64,000 nt of DNA from Weeksellaceae bacterium. Its GTDB lineage: Bacteria; Bacteroidota; Bacteroidia; Flavobacteriales; Weeksellaceae. The stretch's first letter is position 1. Each line of letters begins with the position of its first letter. The notes under the pieces are model-generated. The model was not told where the DNA came from, ran no database searches, and saw nothing but the letters and a program-made list of their open reading frames with translations. Where the stretch lies: the NCBI GenBank assembly GCA_949788275.1, contig OX460916.1, positions 3,162,001 to 3,226,000 on the forward strand, in the 5' to 3' direction. The translations under genes and the position numbers were made by a program. Below, one piece after another: positions 36,378 to 46,593 of this stretch.

Positions 36378-37370
36378 TTATTCTAGGTCTTTGTAGACGT
36401 GTTTTTTCTTAATGAAATATTGATAAGGTACTAATTTCTTTGTTCCGAAATTGGTGATTTGGTGAGGTCCACGTTTTTTATACATTGTTGAAAAACCGCG
36501 GTAAAAGTGCATATGCGACATGAAAATAGCCCAAAGATGACCTATACCTTCATAGAATAGGAAGACAATTGCCGACATACCGTCTAAACAAAGGCGTTTA
36601 AAAATAAGCGGAAATAACTGCTTTTTAGGTAAATTCTTCAGATACATATATAAGCTGTTTCTGAAGTTGAGGTAGGTTTTTTTGGGATTGTTTTTTTGCA
36701 ATGTTCCGCCGCCCACATGGTAAACGGTAGATGACCCGCAATAATAGATTTTACGACCGTTATTTTTTAATCGCCAACACAGATCAATTTCTTCCATATG
36801 GGCAAAGAAATCTTCGTCAAACCCTTGCTGCGCTATAAAGTCGACTTTACGAATAAAAAGGCAGGCACCAGAAGCCCAAAAACATTCGATGGTATCATTG
36901 TATTGGCCTAGATCTTCTTCTAAAGTCCAAAATACGCGGCCACGACAGAAGGGGTAACCGTAATTATCCATAAAGCCACCGCCAGCACCAGCATATTCGA
37001 ACTTATTTCTGTTGTTATAATCTAAGATTTTAGGTTGAATAGCGGCGATTTCAGGATGGGTGTCGAGCAGGTTTTCAATGGGTTTTAGCCAGTCTTTGGT
37101 CACTTCAACATCAGAGTTTAGTAGACAATAGTAATCGGCGTCGATGGTTTTTAAACCTTCGTTATACCCTTGAGCAAATCCGTAATTTTTTTTGTTTTGA
37201 ATGATATGTACAGCTGGAAATTCAGTTTCTAGAACCGATACCGATTCGTCTGTAGAAGCATTATCGATGACATAGATGGCTGCATCTTCTGAATACGAGA
37301 GGACAGATGGTAAAAATTGACGTAATAGTTTTACGCCATTCCAATTAAGGATAACAATGGCTGTTTTCAT
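36378..37370 (-). CDS. Family 2 glycosyltransferase
   Basis: 330 residues. GT-A fold start MKTAIVILNWNGVKLLRQFL, DNASTDES nucleotide loop (~residues 36-43), metal-binding LLNSDVEV (~93-100) and WASGACLFIRK followed by GFDEDFFAHMEEIDLCWRL, the pattern of rhamnosyltransferase-like GT2 enzymes. A hydrophobic stretch near residues 255-280 may touch the membrane. It lies 3 bp after a lipid A-type acyltransferase gene, which suggests a role in cell-surface glycolipid assembly. Donor and acceptor are unknown. Confidence 0.88.
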   Translation of the reverse strand: MKTAIVILNWNGVKLLRQFLPSVLSYSEDAAIYVIDNASTDESVSVLETEFPAVHIIQNKKNYGFAQGYNEGLKTIDADYYCLLNSDVEVTKDWLKPIENLLDTHPEIAAIQPKILDYNNRNKFEYAGAGGGFMDNYGYPFCRGRVFWTLEEDLGQYNDTIECFWASGACLFIRKVDFIAQQGFDEDFFAHMEEIDLCWRLKNNGRKIYYCGSSTVYHVGGGTLQKNNPKKTYLNFRNSLYMYLKNLPKKQLFPLIFKRLCLDGMSAIVFLFYEGIGHLWAIFMSHMHFYRGFSTMYKKRGPHQITNFGTKKLVPYQYFIKKKHVYKDLE

Positions 37371-37373
37371 AAT

Positions 37374-38234
37374 TTATTCGTTCGCATATTTCCAACGTTT
37401 ATGGCTCCAAAGCCAGTTGTCGGGATGTGCATGAATTGTTTTTTCGAGTTTATCAAAGAATTGATGAACGATTTCGTTTTCTTGGAATTTTTCACCTTCT
37501 GGAAAAATGCGTTCAAAAGAGGTGTGGTAATATCCCCGTTTAACTTTTACGGTTTTGCAATAAATAGGAGCCATGTTGAGGCGTCGACTAATTTTATCGA
37601 ACCCAACAAAAACAGGGGTGTCTTGGTTTAAAAAATGAATGCGGTAATGGATGGCATCTTGTTTAGGGCTTTGGTCGGCAATGAAAAGGTAGCACATTTC
37701 TCCATTTTTAGGTGCACGCATCATAAAGCGAATAATCTCTCTCATCTCTACGGCTTTGCTCCCAAATTTACTACGCATTCGATTAATCTTGTCATTCCAA
37801 AACGGGTTTTTAATTCGGTGGTAGACCGCCGAAGTGTTTGGGAAGGGCAAATGATCGTTTAAACCGATATACCATTCCCAATTGAAGACATGACCCGACA
37901 TTAGCATGGCATTTTTATGTTCACTTTTTACATCGTTGAAAACGTCTAATTGAGAATAGGTATGTCTTTTGTCGAGTTCCTGTTGTGTAATTGAAATACT
38001 TTTTAAGGTTTCAACCAGGTAGTCGCAAAAGTTTTTATAGAATTGCTGATGAATCTGCTTAATTTCATGGGGCGATTTTTCAGGAAAAGATCGTTTTAAA
38101 TTCTTTTTTATCACGCCTCTTCTATACCCAATTAAGCGATATAGAATAACGTAAAACACATCGGACATGAAATACATTACCGGAAATGGAAGTCGAGAAA
38201 TTTGATAAATAATGAAATAAAGCAGTGCATTCAT
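37374..38234 (-). CDS. Lipid A biosynthesis acyltransferase (LpxL/HtrB-like)
   Basis: 286 residues from the ATG at 38234; the frame extends two codons to a TTG. N-terminal membrane segment (residues ~3-35), then the catalytic HX4E motif GHVFNWEW and the acyl-acceptor region FIADQSPK. Such enzymes add a secondary acyl chain to lipid A at the inner membrane; some members acylate aminolipids instead. It ends DNWLWSHKRWK, the usual C-terminus of the family. It is part of a four-gene minus-strand operon. Confidence 0.88.
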   Translation of the reverse strand: MNALLYFIIYQISRLPFPVMYFMSDVFYVILYRLIGYRRGVIKKNLKRSFPEKSPHEIKQIHQQFYKNFCDYLVETLKSISITQQELDKRHTYSQLDVFNDVKSEHKNAMLMSGHVFNWEWYIGLNDHLPFPNTSAVYHRIKNPFWNDKINRMRSKFGSKAVEMREIIRFMMRAPKNGEMCYLFIADQSPKQDAIHYRIHFLNQDTPVFVGFDKISRRLNMAPIYCKTVKVKRGYYHTSFERIFPEGEKFQENEIVHQFFDKLEKTIHAHPDNWLWSHKRWKYANE

Positions 38235-38254
38235 AGGCAAAAATTTAGTGAATA

Positions 38255-38941
38255 CTATTCGGCATTAAATATAGTGGTGGCTTGCCAAATTGGGTCTTGA
38301 GGAACGGGTGCCGTCACCGTAATTACCTCTTTGGTCGTAGGGTGTTCGAACGTTATTCTTTGGGCGTGAAGTGAAATACTTCCATCTGGGTTAGAACGTT
38401 TAGCACCGTATTTTAAGTCACCTTTAATCGGGCAACCAATCATTGATAATTGAGCACGAATTTGGTGAGAACGACCGGTAAATAATTTTACTTCAACACA
38501 ATGAAAGCTAGTAAGTGCACCTAAATATGTATACTCTAGAATAGCTTTTTTAGCATCCTCTGTAGGTTTATGAAATACGGTTGTTTTATTGTTCTTCGCA
38601 TTTTTCTTTAAATAGTGCTCTAAACGATCATGATCTTTTGGCGGTTTACTTTGAACGATGGCGCGGTAAACTTTATCGATGGCCCGATTTTGAAATAATT
38701 CGTTCATGCGAGTTAAGGCCTTGCTCGTTTTCGCAAAAATTAATACACCCGACGTTGGTCGATCTAATCGGTGAACTAAACCAAGGTATACGTTTCCGGG
38801 TTTATGATCTCTTTTTTTGATAAACTCTTTTAGGCTATCGATTAATGGAACATCTCCGGTTTCGTCACCTTGGGCTAAATCACCAGCCTTTTTATTGATA
38901 ATTAGAAGATGATTATCTTCAAATAAAATTTCGTTCGTCAT
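38255..38941 (-). CDS. RluA family pseudouridine synthase
   Basis: 228 residues, the short form without an S4 domain. The catalytic aspartate is in GLVHRLDRPTSGVLIFAKT (~residues 54-72), with RSHQIRAQLS downstream. It converts uridine to pseudouridine in rRNA or tRNA; which site cannot be told. It is 9 bp after panB and 20 bp before the acyltransferase. Confidence 0.92.
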   Translation of the reverse strand: MTNEILFEDNHLLIINKKAGDLAQGDETGDVPLIDSLKEFIKKRDHKPGNVYLGLVHRLDRPTSGVLIFAKTSKALTRMNELFQNRAIDKVYRAIVQSKPPKDHDRLEHYLKKNAKNNKTTVFHKPTEDAKKAILEYTYLGALTSFHCVEVKLFTGRSHQIRAQLSMIGCPIKGDLKYGAKRSNPDGSISLHAQRITFEHPTTKEVITVTAPVPQDPIWQATTIFNAE

Positions 38942-38950
38942 TATAGGGTA

Positions 38951-39766
38951 TTAATATTGTTCGTTAGCATTGGGGAAAGATGAATCTTTGACGTCGGTAA
39001 TAAACTGACCGATGGCTTGATGCATTTGATCTTCCATGTTTAGATATCGGCGGACAAATTTGGGTTTAAATTCGTTATTTAATCCAAGCATGTCGTGAAT
39101 AACAAGAACTTGTCCGTCTGTACCAGCACCAGCACCAATTCCAATGGTAGGAATCGTAATGCTTTGGGTGACTTGAGTAGCAAGTTCAGCAGGGATTTTT
39201 TCCATCACCAAAGAGAAACAACCCAGTTGTTCTAGCAATTGTGCATCTTCTAAAAGCTTGTTGGCTTCTGCACCGTCTTTAGCGCGTACTTTATATGAAC
39301 CAAATTGGTAAATAGATTGTGGCGTAAGTCCTAAGTGTCCCATAACTGGAATACCCGCATTTACGATACGACGAATTGATTCTTCTATTTCTTTACCACC
39401 TTCTAATTTTATAGCATGAGCACCTGATTCTTTCATGATTCTTACGGCAGAATCTAATGCTTTTTGTGGATCCGATTGGTAGGTTCCAAAAGGAAGATCA
39501 ACCACTACGAGCGCACGTTTAGCCCCACGAACAACACATTGTGCATGATAAATCATTTGATCCAAAGTAATCGGTAAAGTTGTTTCATGACCTGCCATCA
39601 CATTGGAAGCAGAATCACCCACTAAGATAATTTCTATACCAGCAGCATCAACAAGGGTTGACATAGTAAAGTCATAGGCCGTTAACATGGCAATTTTTTC
39701 ACCTTCAAACTTCATTTTACGTAAAGTCTCGGTGGTAATTCTTTTTATTTCTTTTGTAACAGACAT
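38951..39766 (-). CDS. panB: 3-methyl-2-oxobutanoate hydroxymethyltransferase
   Basis: 271 residues. First step of pantothenate synthesis: transfers a hydroxymethyl group from methylene-tetrahydrofolate to ketoisovalerate. TIM barrel with MLTAYDFTMSTLVDAAGI, VGDSASNVMAGHETTLPIT, MGHLGLTPQSIYQFGSYKVRA and IGIGAGAGTDGQVLVIHDMLGL, all hallmark segments. It is the first gene of the minus-strand operon; coaE, the last step of CoA synthesis, is elsewhere in this window. Confidence 0.97.
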   Translation of the reverse strand: MSVTKEIKRITTETLRKMKFEGEKIAMLTAYDFTMSTLVDAAGIEIILVGDSASNVMAGHETTLPITLDQMIYHAQCVVRGAKRALVVVDLPFGTYQSDPQKALDSAVRIMKESGAHAIKLEGGKEIEESIRRIVNAGIPVMGHLGLTPQSIYQFGSYKVRAKDGAEANKLLEDAQLLEQLGCFSLVMEKIPAELATQVTQSITIPTIGIGAGAGTDGQVLVIHDMLGLNNEFKPKFVRRYLNMEDQMHQAIGQFITDVKDSSFPNANEQY

Positions 39767-39913
39767 CGCTTAAATGATTAATTTCTGCTAAGGTAAAATG
39801 AAAAAAAGGCAACAGCTAATTTTATACCCTTTTTTTAAGGCGTGATGCTCTTATAGGTAGCTAATTAGGTTATATTTAATAGGTATTGATATTTTATTGT
39901 GAAAAGAAAATTC

Positions 39914-39921
39914 TATTTTTG
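39914..39921 (+). promoter_or_regulatory. -7 promoter element opening the polysaccharide locus
   Basis: TATTTTTG fits TAnnTTTG, 29 bp before the ugd ATG. Upstream a TTTT lies 18 nt away but no clear TTTG. It probably drives ugd-rfbB. Confidence 0.55.
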
Positions 39922-39950
39922 TAGCTTAGATAATCAATAAATCCTAAAGA

Positions 39951-41267
39951 ATGAATATAGCAATAGTTGGAACAGGTTATGTAGGTCTTGTGACTGGAAC
40001 TTGTTTAGCTGATTTTGGAAACCACGTTGTCTGTGTTGATATAGATCAGAACAAAGTTGATATGATGCGAAATGGTCAAGTACCCATCTATGAGCCAGGA
40101 TTAGAAGAAGTTTTTTCACGCAATGTGAAAGCTCAACGAATAGAATTTACAACCGATATACAAGATGCATTAAACCACAGTGATGTTATCTTTTTAGCTC
40201 TACCAACACCTCCTGGGGAAGATGGTTCTGCCGATTTATCGTATGTAATAGGTGTAGCGGAGAAAATAGGTGAATTAATGACTTCCTATAAAGTGATTGT
40301 TAATAAGAGTACTGTTCCTGTTGGTACGGCCGATAGAGTAAGGGAGGTTATCTCTTCAAAGACCACGATTGATTTTGATGTGGTCTCAAATCCAGAATTT
40401 TTACGAGAAGGGTATGCCGTACAAGATTTTATGCAACCAAGCCGAGTTATTGTTGGTACATCTTCAGAGAAAGCTTTAGAGATTATGAATCGCATCTATA
40501 AACCGCTAACAGAAGATGGAATACCTGTTATTGCCATGGATGAGAAATCGTCTGAATTAACCAAATATGCCGCAAATTCTTTTTTAGCAACCAAGATAAC
40601 CTTTATGAATGAGGTCGCTAATTTTTGTGAATTGGTAGGAGCTGATGTTGATAAAGTACGTTTAGGGATGGGGTCGGATGACCGGATAGGTAATCGCTTT
40701 TTATTTCCAGGTATCGGATATGGAGGTTCATGTTTTCCGAAAGATGTAAAGGCTTTAGTAAAATCGGGTAAACAAGAAAATTACCAATTTAAAGTTTTGG
40801 AAGCTGTGGAAGAAGTGAATCAAGATCAGAAGATTATCTTAATTCCGGCTATGAAGGAATATTTTAAAGGAAATTTAAAAGGGAAGCGTATTGCTTTGTG
40901 GGGACTGTCATTTAAAGAAAATACAGATGATATTCGGGAAGCTTCTTCTTTAGATATGATTGAAGAACTTTTAAGAGAAGGCGCAAACATTGTTGCGTAT
41001 GATTCAGCAGCCATGGATAATGTAAAGCAAGTTTTAGGTGATAAAATTAGCTATGGAGAAGATATGTATGCGGTTTTAGAAGATGCTGATGCATTGCTTA
41101 TTGCAACGGAATGGTCGGAATTTAGAAACCCAAAATTTGAAATAATAGCCGATAAATTAAAAAATAAGGCTATTTTTGACGGTAGAAACTTGTATGAACC
41201 CAAACGTTTACAAGAAAAAGGTTTTTTCTATAAATCAATTGGACGTCAAACAGTTTTGCCTAACTAA
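39951..41267 (+). CDS. ugd: UDP-glucose 6-dehydrogenase
   Basis: 438 residues. Oxidises UDP-glucose to UDP-glucuronate with NAD+. Rossmann start MNIAIVGTGYVGLVTG, NKSTVPVGT, SNPEFLREG and the catalytic Cys261 in YGGSCFPKD are all present. It is the first gene of the polysaccharide locus, 8 bp before rfbB. The UDP-GlcA could feed the epimerase at 54.8-55.8 kb to give UDP-galacturonate. Confidence 0.96.
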   Translation: MNIAIVGTGYVGLVTGTCLADFGNHVVCVDIDQNKVDMMRNGQVPIYEPGLEEVFSRNVKAQRIEFTTDIQDALNHSDVIFLALPTPPGEDGSADLSYVIGVAEKIGELMTSYKVIVNKSTVPVGTADRVREVISSKTTIDFDVVSNPEFLREGYAVQDFMQPSRVIVGTSSEKALEIMNRIYKPLTEDGIPVIAMDEKSSELTKYAANSFLATKITFMNEVANFCELVGADVDKVRLGMGSDDRIGNRFLFPGIGYGGSCFPKDVKALVKSGKQENYQFKVLEAVEEVNQDQKIILIPAMKEYFKGNLKGKRIALWGLSFKENTDDIREASSLDMIEELLREGANIVAYDSAAMDNVKQVLGDKISYGEDMYAVLEDADALLIATEWSEFRNPKFEIIADKLKNKAIFDGRNLYEPKRLQEKGFFYKSIGRQTVLPN

Positions 41268-41275
41268 ACCAAACT

Positions 41276-42328
41276 ATGAAAACAATACTAATAACGGGAG
41301 GAGCCGGATTTATCGGCTCTCATGTTGTCAGGGAATTTGTTGTGAAATATCCTGAATATAAAATTCTTAACCTCGATGCATTGACTTATGCGGGAAATCT
41401 TGAGAATTTAAAGGATATTGAGTCTGCAAAAAACTACGAATTCATTAAAGCTGATATCACAGACCAAAAACATATTCAACACATTTTTGAAACCTATCAA
41501 CCCGATGGTGTAATACACTTGGCAGCTGAATCCCATGTAGACCGTTCCATTACAAATCCATTAGAGTTTGTAATGACCAATGTAATTGGAACCGTTAATT
41601 TATTAAATTCGGCTAAATCAATTTGGGAAGGGAATTATGAAGGTAAGCGCTTTCATCATGTTTCCACGGATGAGGTCTACGGGACATTAGGCGAAGAAGG
41701 ATTCTTTTTAGAATCGACCGCTTATGATCCCCATTCTCCATATTCTGCTTCTAAAGCGAGCTCGGATCACTTTGTTAGAGCGTATGCAGATACCTACGGA
41801 TTACCTGTTGTTATAACCAACTGTTCGAACAACTATGGACCTAATCATTTTCCAGAAAAATTAATTCCACTGTGTATTCACAATATCTTAAACAATCATC
41901 CATTACCTATTTATGGCGATGGGAAGTATACCCGTGATTGGTTGTTTGTGATTGATCATGCAAAGGCGATAGACTTGGTTTTTCATGAAGGATTAAATCT
42001 AGAAGCTTATAATGTTGGTGGATTTAATGAATGGAAAAATATAGATTTGGTGAAAGAGCTATGTCGTCAGATGGACCAGAAACTTGGTCGTGAACAAGGA
42101 ACCAGTGAACAATTAATTACGTTTGTAAAAGATCGTCCGGGTCATGATTTACGCTATGCCATTGATGCTACAAAAATTAATCAAGAATTAGGATGGAAGC
42201 CTTCTGTTACTTTTGAGGAGGGACTATCCATCACGATTGATTGGTTTTTATCAAATAAAGCGTGGTTAGAAAATGTAACTTCGGGTGACTATCAACATTA
42301 TTACGAAAAACAATATACGGCTGAATAA
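41276..42328 (+). CDS. rfbB: dTDP-glucose 4,6-dehydratase
   Basis: 350 residues. Extended SDR with NAD motif GGAGFIGSHVV, THR-containing VSTDEVYG, catalytic YSASKASSDH (Tyr and Lys), and NNYGPNHFPEKLIPL plus DWLFVIDHAKAI, typical of RmlB. It makes dTDP-4-keto-6-deoxyglucose from the product of the adjacent rfbA. No rfbC or rfbD for L-rhamnose is found in the window. Confidence 0.96.
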   Translation: MKTILITGGAGFIGSHVVREFVVKYPEYKILNLDALTYAGNLENLKDIESAKNYEFIKADITDQKHIQHIFETYQPDGVIHLAAESHVDRSITNPLEFVMTNVIGTVNLLNSAKSIWEGNYEGKRFHHVSTDEVYGTLGEEGFFLESTAYDPHSPYSASKASSDHFVRAYADTYGLPVVITNCSNNYGPNHFPEKLIPLCIHNILNNHPLPIYGDGKYTRDWLFVIDHAKAIDLVFHEGLNLEAYNVGGFNEWKNIDLVKELCRQMDQKLGREQGTSEQLITFVKDRPGHDLRYAIDATKINQELGWKPSVTFEEGLSITIDWFLSNKAWLENVTSGDYQHYYEKQYTAE

Positions 42329-42331
42329 AGG

Positions 42332-42392
42332 TTCCATGATTCAACATGGAATAGAGTTTGTTGTACCCAATAACTAGCATATAGGTATTGGG
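42332..42392. other. Two hairpins in the rfbB-rfbA gap
   Basis: TTCCATG/CATGGAA (42332-42338 with 42345-42351) and CCCAATA/TATTGGG (42366-42372 with 42386-42392). Neither is followed by a T run, so their role is unclear. No consensus promoter box is seen before rfbA. Confidence 0.4.
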
Positions 42393-42468
42393 GTAACGAT
42401 GAACCAATTTTACCAACTACACAAGAATATTCTTTACAAGAAGAGTGTTTTTACTAAAAAAATATACA

Positions 42469-43329
42469 ATGAAAGGAATTATATTAGCAGGAGGTTCTGG
42501 CACAAGGCTATATCCATTAACCATAGCCGTCAGTAAACAATTAATGCCTGTTTACGATAAACCAATGATTTATTACCCGTTATCTACTTTACTTCTAGCG
42601 GGTATTCAAGATATTTTAATAATCACGACACCACATGATGCTGAACCATTTCAACGACTTTTAGGTGATGGTAGTCAAATAGGTTGCTCTATAGAATATG
42701 CGGTTCAAGATTCTCCAGACGGATTAGCACAAGCATTTATTATTGGAGAAGAATTTATTGGTGACGATTCAGTAGCATTGGTCTTAGGTGATAATATATT
42801 TTATGGAACAGGATTAGGAGAGTTGTTAGAAAGCAAAACAAACGTTCAGGGAGGTTGTGTTTTTGCTTATCAAGTAAGTGATCCAGAACGTTATGGTGTG
42901 ATTGATTTTGATGAAAATTTTAAAGCGCTATCGATCGAAGAAAAACCTTCTGATCCCAAATCTAACTATGCGGTTCCAGGATTGTACTTTTATGATAACC
43001 GTGTTGTTCAAATTGCGAAGGATTTAAAACCATCACCACGTGGAGAATTAGAGATTACTGACATCAATAAGGTTTACTTAGAAATGGGTGAGCTAGAAGT
43101 AGGAATCATGGGAAGAGGAACCGCCTGGTTAGATACAGGAACATTTGATTCTTTACATGAAGCGTCTGAATTTGTTCGGGTGATTGAAAAACGTCAAGGG
43201 GTTAGTATATCATGTATTGAAGAAATTGCTTATCGCAAAGGATTTATTAACAAAGAAGAATTATTAGTTTCTGCCCAAAAATATGGGAAAAGTGGTTATG
43301 GAGAATATATAAAAAAATGTGTTAATTAG
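42469..43329 (+). CDS. rfbA: Glucose-1-phosphate thymidylyltransferase
   Basis: 286 residues from the ATG at 42469; the frame extends to 42445, but [18 protein letters not shown] is the family start. It joins dTTP and glucose-1-phosphate to give dTDP-glucose. [27 protein letters not shown] and [14 protein letters not shown] are diagnostic. The ABC transporter permease begins on the base after its stop. Confidence 0.97.
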   Translation: MKGIILAGGSGTRLYPLTIAVSKQLMPVYDKPMIYYPLSTLLLAGIQDILIITTPHDAEPFQRLLGDGSQIGCSIEYAVQDSPDGLAQAFIIGEEFIGDDSVALVLGDNIFYGTGLGELLESKTNVQGGCVFAYQVSDPERYGVIDFDENFKALSIEEKPSDPKSNYAVPGLYFYDNRVVQIAKDLKPSPRGELEITDINKVYLEMGELEVGIMGRGTAWLDTGTFDSLHEASEFVRVIEKRQGVSISCIEEIAYRKGFINKEELLVSAQKYGKSGYGEYIKKCVN

Positions 43330-44190
43330 ATGAGTCAATTAGAAACAACAAACACCGAATGGACTGAAGTTATTGAGTCTAAAAATAAATTTCTATCTCT
43401 AGATCTGAAAGAAGTATGGCGTTATAGGGATTTAGTATATATGTTGGTTAAAAGAGATTTTATAACCTCTTTTAAGCAAACAGTTTTAGGTCCATTATGG
43501 TTTTTTGTGAATCCTATCCTTACAACCATGATGTATGTGATTGTATTTGGGAATGTTGCAGGATTATCAACTGATGGAGCACCTATGATGGCTTTTTATT
43601 TATCGGGCGTGACGCTTTGGAATTATTTTTCAACTTGTTTATTAGCTACATCGAATGTATTTAAAGGAAATGCGAGCATATTTGGGAAGGTTTACTTTCC
43701 TCGATTAGTGATGCCTATTTCAATTGTTTTATCCAATTTAATGCGCTTTGCAGTGCAATTCTGTCTTTTTGTGTTGGTAGTCCTTTATTATTATTTTAAA
43801 GAAGGAAGTGTAGCACCTAATTGGTGGGTATTGGCAACTCCATTATTAATTTTATTAATGGCTGGTTTTGCTATGGGGGCTGGAATGTTCATATCGTCAC
43901 TTACAACGAAATACAAAGATATGTCGATGTTATTAGGGTTCGGTATCTCATTATTTATGTATGCTACGCCAGTAATTATGCCTGTATCCGCATTTCCAGA
44001 AAAGTATAAATGGATTCCAGAAATTAATCCTTTGACGGGTATATTTGAATGTTTTAAATATGGCTATTTAGGAGTAGGTGATTTCTCAATCTCCATGTTA
44101 ATGTATTCAGTAATTTTTACAATGGTTATATTTTTCTTAGGCTTATTAGTTTTTAATAAAGTAGAGAAAAGCTTTATGGATACTGTCTAA
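43330..44190 (+). CDS. wzm: Polysaccharide ABC exporter permease (Wzm-like)
   Basis: 286 residues of ABC-2 type. Cytoplasmic N-terminus with WRYRDLVYMLVKRDFITSFKQTVLGPLW, the family coupling segment, then about six membrane helices (residues ~60-85, 95-115, 140-160, 172-195, 205-225, 257-277). With Wzt it moves a finished undecaprenyl-linked glycan across the inner membrane. The start directly abuts the rfbA stop. Confidence 0.93.
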   Translation: MSQLETTNTEWTEVIESKNKFLSLDLKEVWRYRDLVYMLVKRDFITSFKQTVLGPLWFFVNPILTTMMYVIVFGNVAGLSTDGAPMMAFYLSGVTLWNYFSTCLLATSNVFKGNASIFGKVYFPRLVMPISIVLSNLMRFAVQFCLFVLVVLYYYFKEGSVAPNWWVLATPLLILLMAGFAMGAGMFISSLTTKYKDMSMLLGFGISLFMYATPVIMPVSAFPEKYKWIPEINPLTGIFECFKYGYLGVGDFSISMLMYSVIFTMVIFFLGLLVFNKVEKSFMDTV

Positions 44191-44223
44191 TTCGCCCTAT
44201 CCATTAATTTATTAATTTTACGT

Positions 44224-45495
44224 ATGAACAACAAAAATATAGTTTTAGATATAGAAAATGTTTCCAAACAATACCGTCTAGGTGAAGTGGGGACAGGCAC
44301 ATTGTCCCACGATTTGAATCGTTGGTGGGCTGGTATTCGTGGTAAAGAAGATCCTTATTTAAAGATTGGAGAAACCAATGATCGTACAAATAAAGGGAAC
44401 TCGGATTACGTGTGGGCGATAAAAGATATTAATTTTCAGGTAGAACAAGGTCAAGCTGTTGGAATTATTGGACGAAACGGCGCTGGAAAATCAACCCTGC
44501 TAAAACTTTTAAGTCGTGTAACCAAACCAACAACGGGCTCAATTAAATACAAAGGACGTATTGCTTCCTTATTAGAAGTTGGTACAGGTTTTCATCCAGA
44601 AATGACGGGACGTGAGAATATTTATTTAAATGGGGCGATCTTAGGAATGACTCGAAGGGAAATCACGCGAAAATTTGATGAAATAGTCGCATTCGCAGGG
44701 ATTGAACGTTATGTCGATACGCCTGTTAAACGTTATTCTTCTGGGATGTATGTGCGTTTAGCATTTGCCGTTGCAGCTCATTTGGAATCGGAAATCCTTA
44801 TTGTTGATGAAGTATTGGCTGTAGGTGATGCTGAATTTCAAAAAAAATGCCTTGGTAAAATGGGAGATGTGACTCAAGGAGAGGGACGTACTATTTTGTT
44901 TGTAAGCCATAATATGGCCGCAGTTAAAACATTGTGTGAAAGTGCGATTATGTTAGACAAAGGTATGATTAGTTATGTCGGAAGTACAGAAGAAGCCATT
45001 AGTCACTATTTAGGCGCTAGTAATGGAAAAATTTCAAATCAAAGAGCTTTTAATGACATTAAGAATAATTTTTTTGAACTAAAAGAGATTTATTTTAATA
45101 ATTTAAATCAATCGATTGAAAATCCATTGACGGAAAATAATGATATAGAATTCACTACTATTCTTGAATTAAACACCTCTCTACCGGAACGCTATCATAT
45201 TACCTATCATTTACTGAATGAATATGGAGAGGCATTGTTTTCAATTTCTCCAAGTTCCTCTGACATAAAATTACATCAAGGGGTGAATAAATTAACTTGT
45301 ACGTTTCCAAAAGGTTTTTTCCAATCAGGGAATTATTATTTATCTTTTTTCTTAATAGAAGATAAAGCGAAAGCTGTTTTAGTTGAAAAAGATATAATAG
45401 TATTTACAGTCACCGATGCTGATCGTGAATTGGGTGTTTATCTAGGAAGAGAGCCTGGTTTTATTCGCCCAAAATTTAATTGGATAAATCAATAA
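44224..45495 (+). CDS. wzt: Polysaccharide ABC exporter ATPase (Wzt-like) with C-terminal glycan-binding domain
   Basis: 423 residues. ATPase domain: Walker A GRNGAGKSTLLKLL (~residues 85), signature RYSSGMYVRLAFAVA, Walker B LIVDEVLAVGD and switch SHNMAA. Residues ~275-423 form a beta-rich extension like the Wzt carbohydrate-binding domain, which checks the chain end before export. The extension is more AT-rich and diverged than the ATPase part, as expected for a serotype-specific domain. Pairs with wzm 33 bp upstream. Confidence 0.93.
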   Translation: MNNKNIVLDIENVSKQYRLGEVGTGTLSHDLNRWWAGIRGKEDPYLKIGETNDRTNKGNSDYVWAIKDINFQVEQGQAVGIIGRNGAGKSTLLKLLSRVTKPTTGSIKYKGRIASLLEVGTGFHPEMTGRENIYLNGAILGMTRREITRKFDEIVAFAGIERYVDTPVKRYSSGMYVRLAFAVAAHLESEILIVDEVLAVGDAEFQKKCLGKMGDVTQGEGRTILFVSHNMAAVKTLCESAIMLDKGMISYVGSTEEAISHYLGASNGKISNQRAFNDIKNNFFELKEIYFNNLNQSIENPLTENNDIEFTTILELNTSLPERYHITYHLLNEYGEALFSISPSSSDIKLHQGVNKLTCTFPKGFFQSGNYYLSFFLIEDKAKAVLVEKDIIVFTVTDADRELGVYLGREPGFIRPKFNWINQ

Positions 45496-45507
45496 AAATT
45501 AAGAGAT

Positions 45508-46590
45508 ATGATACCCGTAACAATTCCTTTTCTACCCCCTCAAGAAGAATATAATAAAATATTAGAGGGTGTTTGGAAGCGTAAAAGGCTTACCAATATG
45601 GGACCACTAGCAAGTGAATTAGAAATGAAATTAAAAGATCATTTAGAGGTTAAGCACTTACTGTATGTAACTAATGGAACAACTGCCTTGCAAATGGCGA
45701 TTAAAGTGCTAAATCTAAAAGGAGAAATTATTACAACTCCGTTTTCTTTTGTAGCGACTACGAGTACAATTGTTTGGGAAGGCTGTACTCCTGTTTTTGT
45801 GGACATCAATTCTGAGACATTGAATATTGATGCCGATAAAATAGAGGAGGCTATAACAGAAAAGACATCTGCTATTTTAGCAACACACGTGTACGGTAAT
45901 CCATGTGATGTTGAAAAAATTGATAGAATTGCTAAAAAATATAATTTAAAAGTGATTTATGATGGTGCTCATGCTTTTGGTGTTAAAATAAAAGATAAAT
46001 CTATCTTTGAGTACGGTGATATTTCTACCTGTTCTTTACATGCAACAAAATTGTATCACTCCATTGAAGGAGGTCTTGTTGTTACAAAAAGTGCGGTATT
46101 ATTACAAAAGCTTTCTTCTATTCGAAATTTTGGAATTTCTAGCCATGATTCATTTCAGGAGTTAGGAATCAATGGGAAGAATTCTGAATTACATGCTGCT
46201 ATGGGAATTGTCAATCTAAACCATATTGATGATATTAATGAGAAGAGAAAACAGTTAAGTGAACGTTATGATGATAAATTAAGTGATTTTAAAGCTTATC
46301 GACCTAAATGGCATCATCAAGCAACCATAAATTACCCTTACTATCCGATAGTTATAGATAACGAAGAATTACTTCTTAAAGTGAAAGCTAATCTTGATTT
46401 GAATGAAATATTTACCCGACGATATTTTTATCCTTCTTTAGCAAGTTCACTTCCATATCTAAATTCTCAGTTTTTTGAAATAACAGAAGATATTTCAAAA
46501 AGAGTTTTATGTTTACCACTGTACTACGATTTAACTATTGAGGAAGTTGATATGATATGTCGGTTAATTTTAAGAGTTCAAAATAATTAA
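45508..46590 (+). CDS. DegT/DnrJ/EryC1/StrS sugar aminotransferase, VioA/FdtB-like
   Basis: 360 residues. PLP enzyme of nucleotide-sugar pathways. TNGTTALQMAIK phosphate-binding region, IYDGAHAFGV with the PLP-pyridine Asp, and the PLP lysine in SLHATKLYHSIEGG. HVYGNPCDVEKID resembles enzymes that act on dTDP-4-keto-6-deoxyglucose. With rfbA and rfbB present and a NeuD/VioB-like acetyltransferase next door, a dTDP-4-amino-4,6-dideoxyglucose product is the simplest reading. A 3-amino product would need a ketoisomerase, which is not seen. Confidence 0.88.
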   Translation: MIPVTIPFLPPQEEYNKILEGVWKRKRLTNMGPLASELEMKLKDHLEVKHLLYVTNGTTALQMAIKVLNLKGEIITTPFSFVATTSTIVWEGCTPVFVDINSETLNIDADKIEEAITEKTSAILATHVYGNPCDVEKIDRIAKKYNLKVIYDGAHAFGVKIKDKSIFEYGDISTCSLHATKLYHSIEGGLVVTKSAVLLQKLSSIRNFGISSHDSFQELGINGKNSELHAAMGIVNLNHIDDINEKRKQLSERYDDKLSDFKAYRPKWHHQATINYPYYPIVIDNEELLLKVKANLDLNEIFTRRYFYPSLASSLPYLNSQFFEITEDISKRVLCLPLYYDLTIEEVDMICRLILRVQNN

Positions 46591-46593
46591 CTT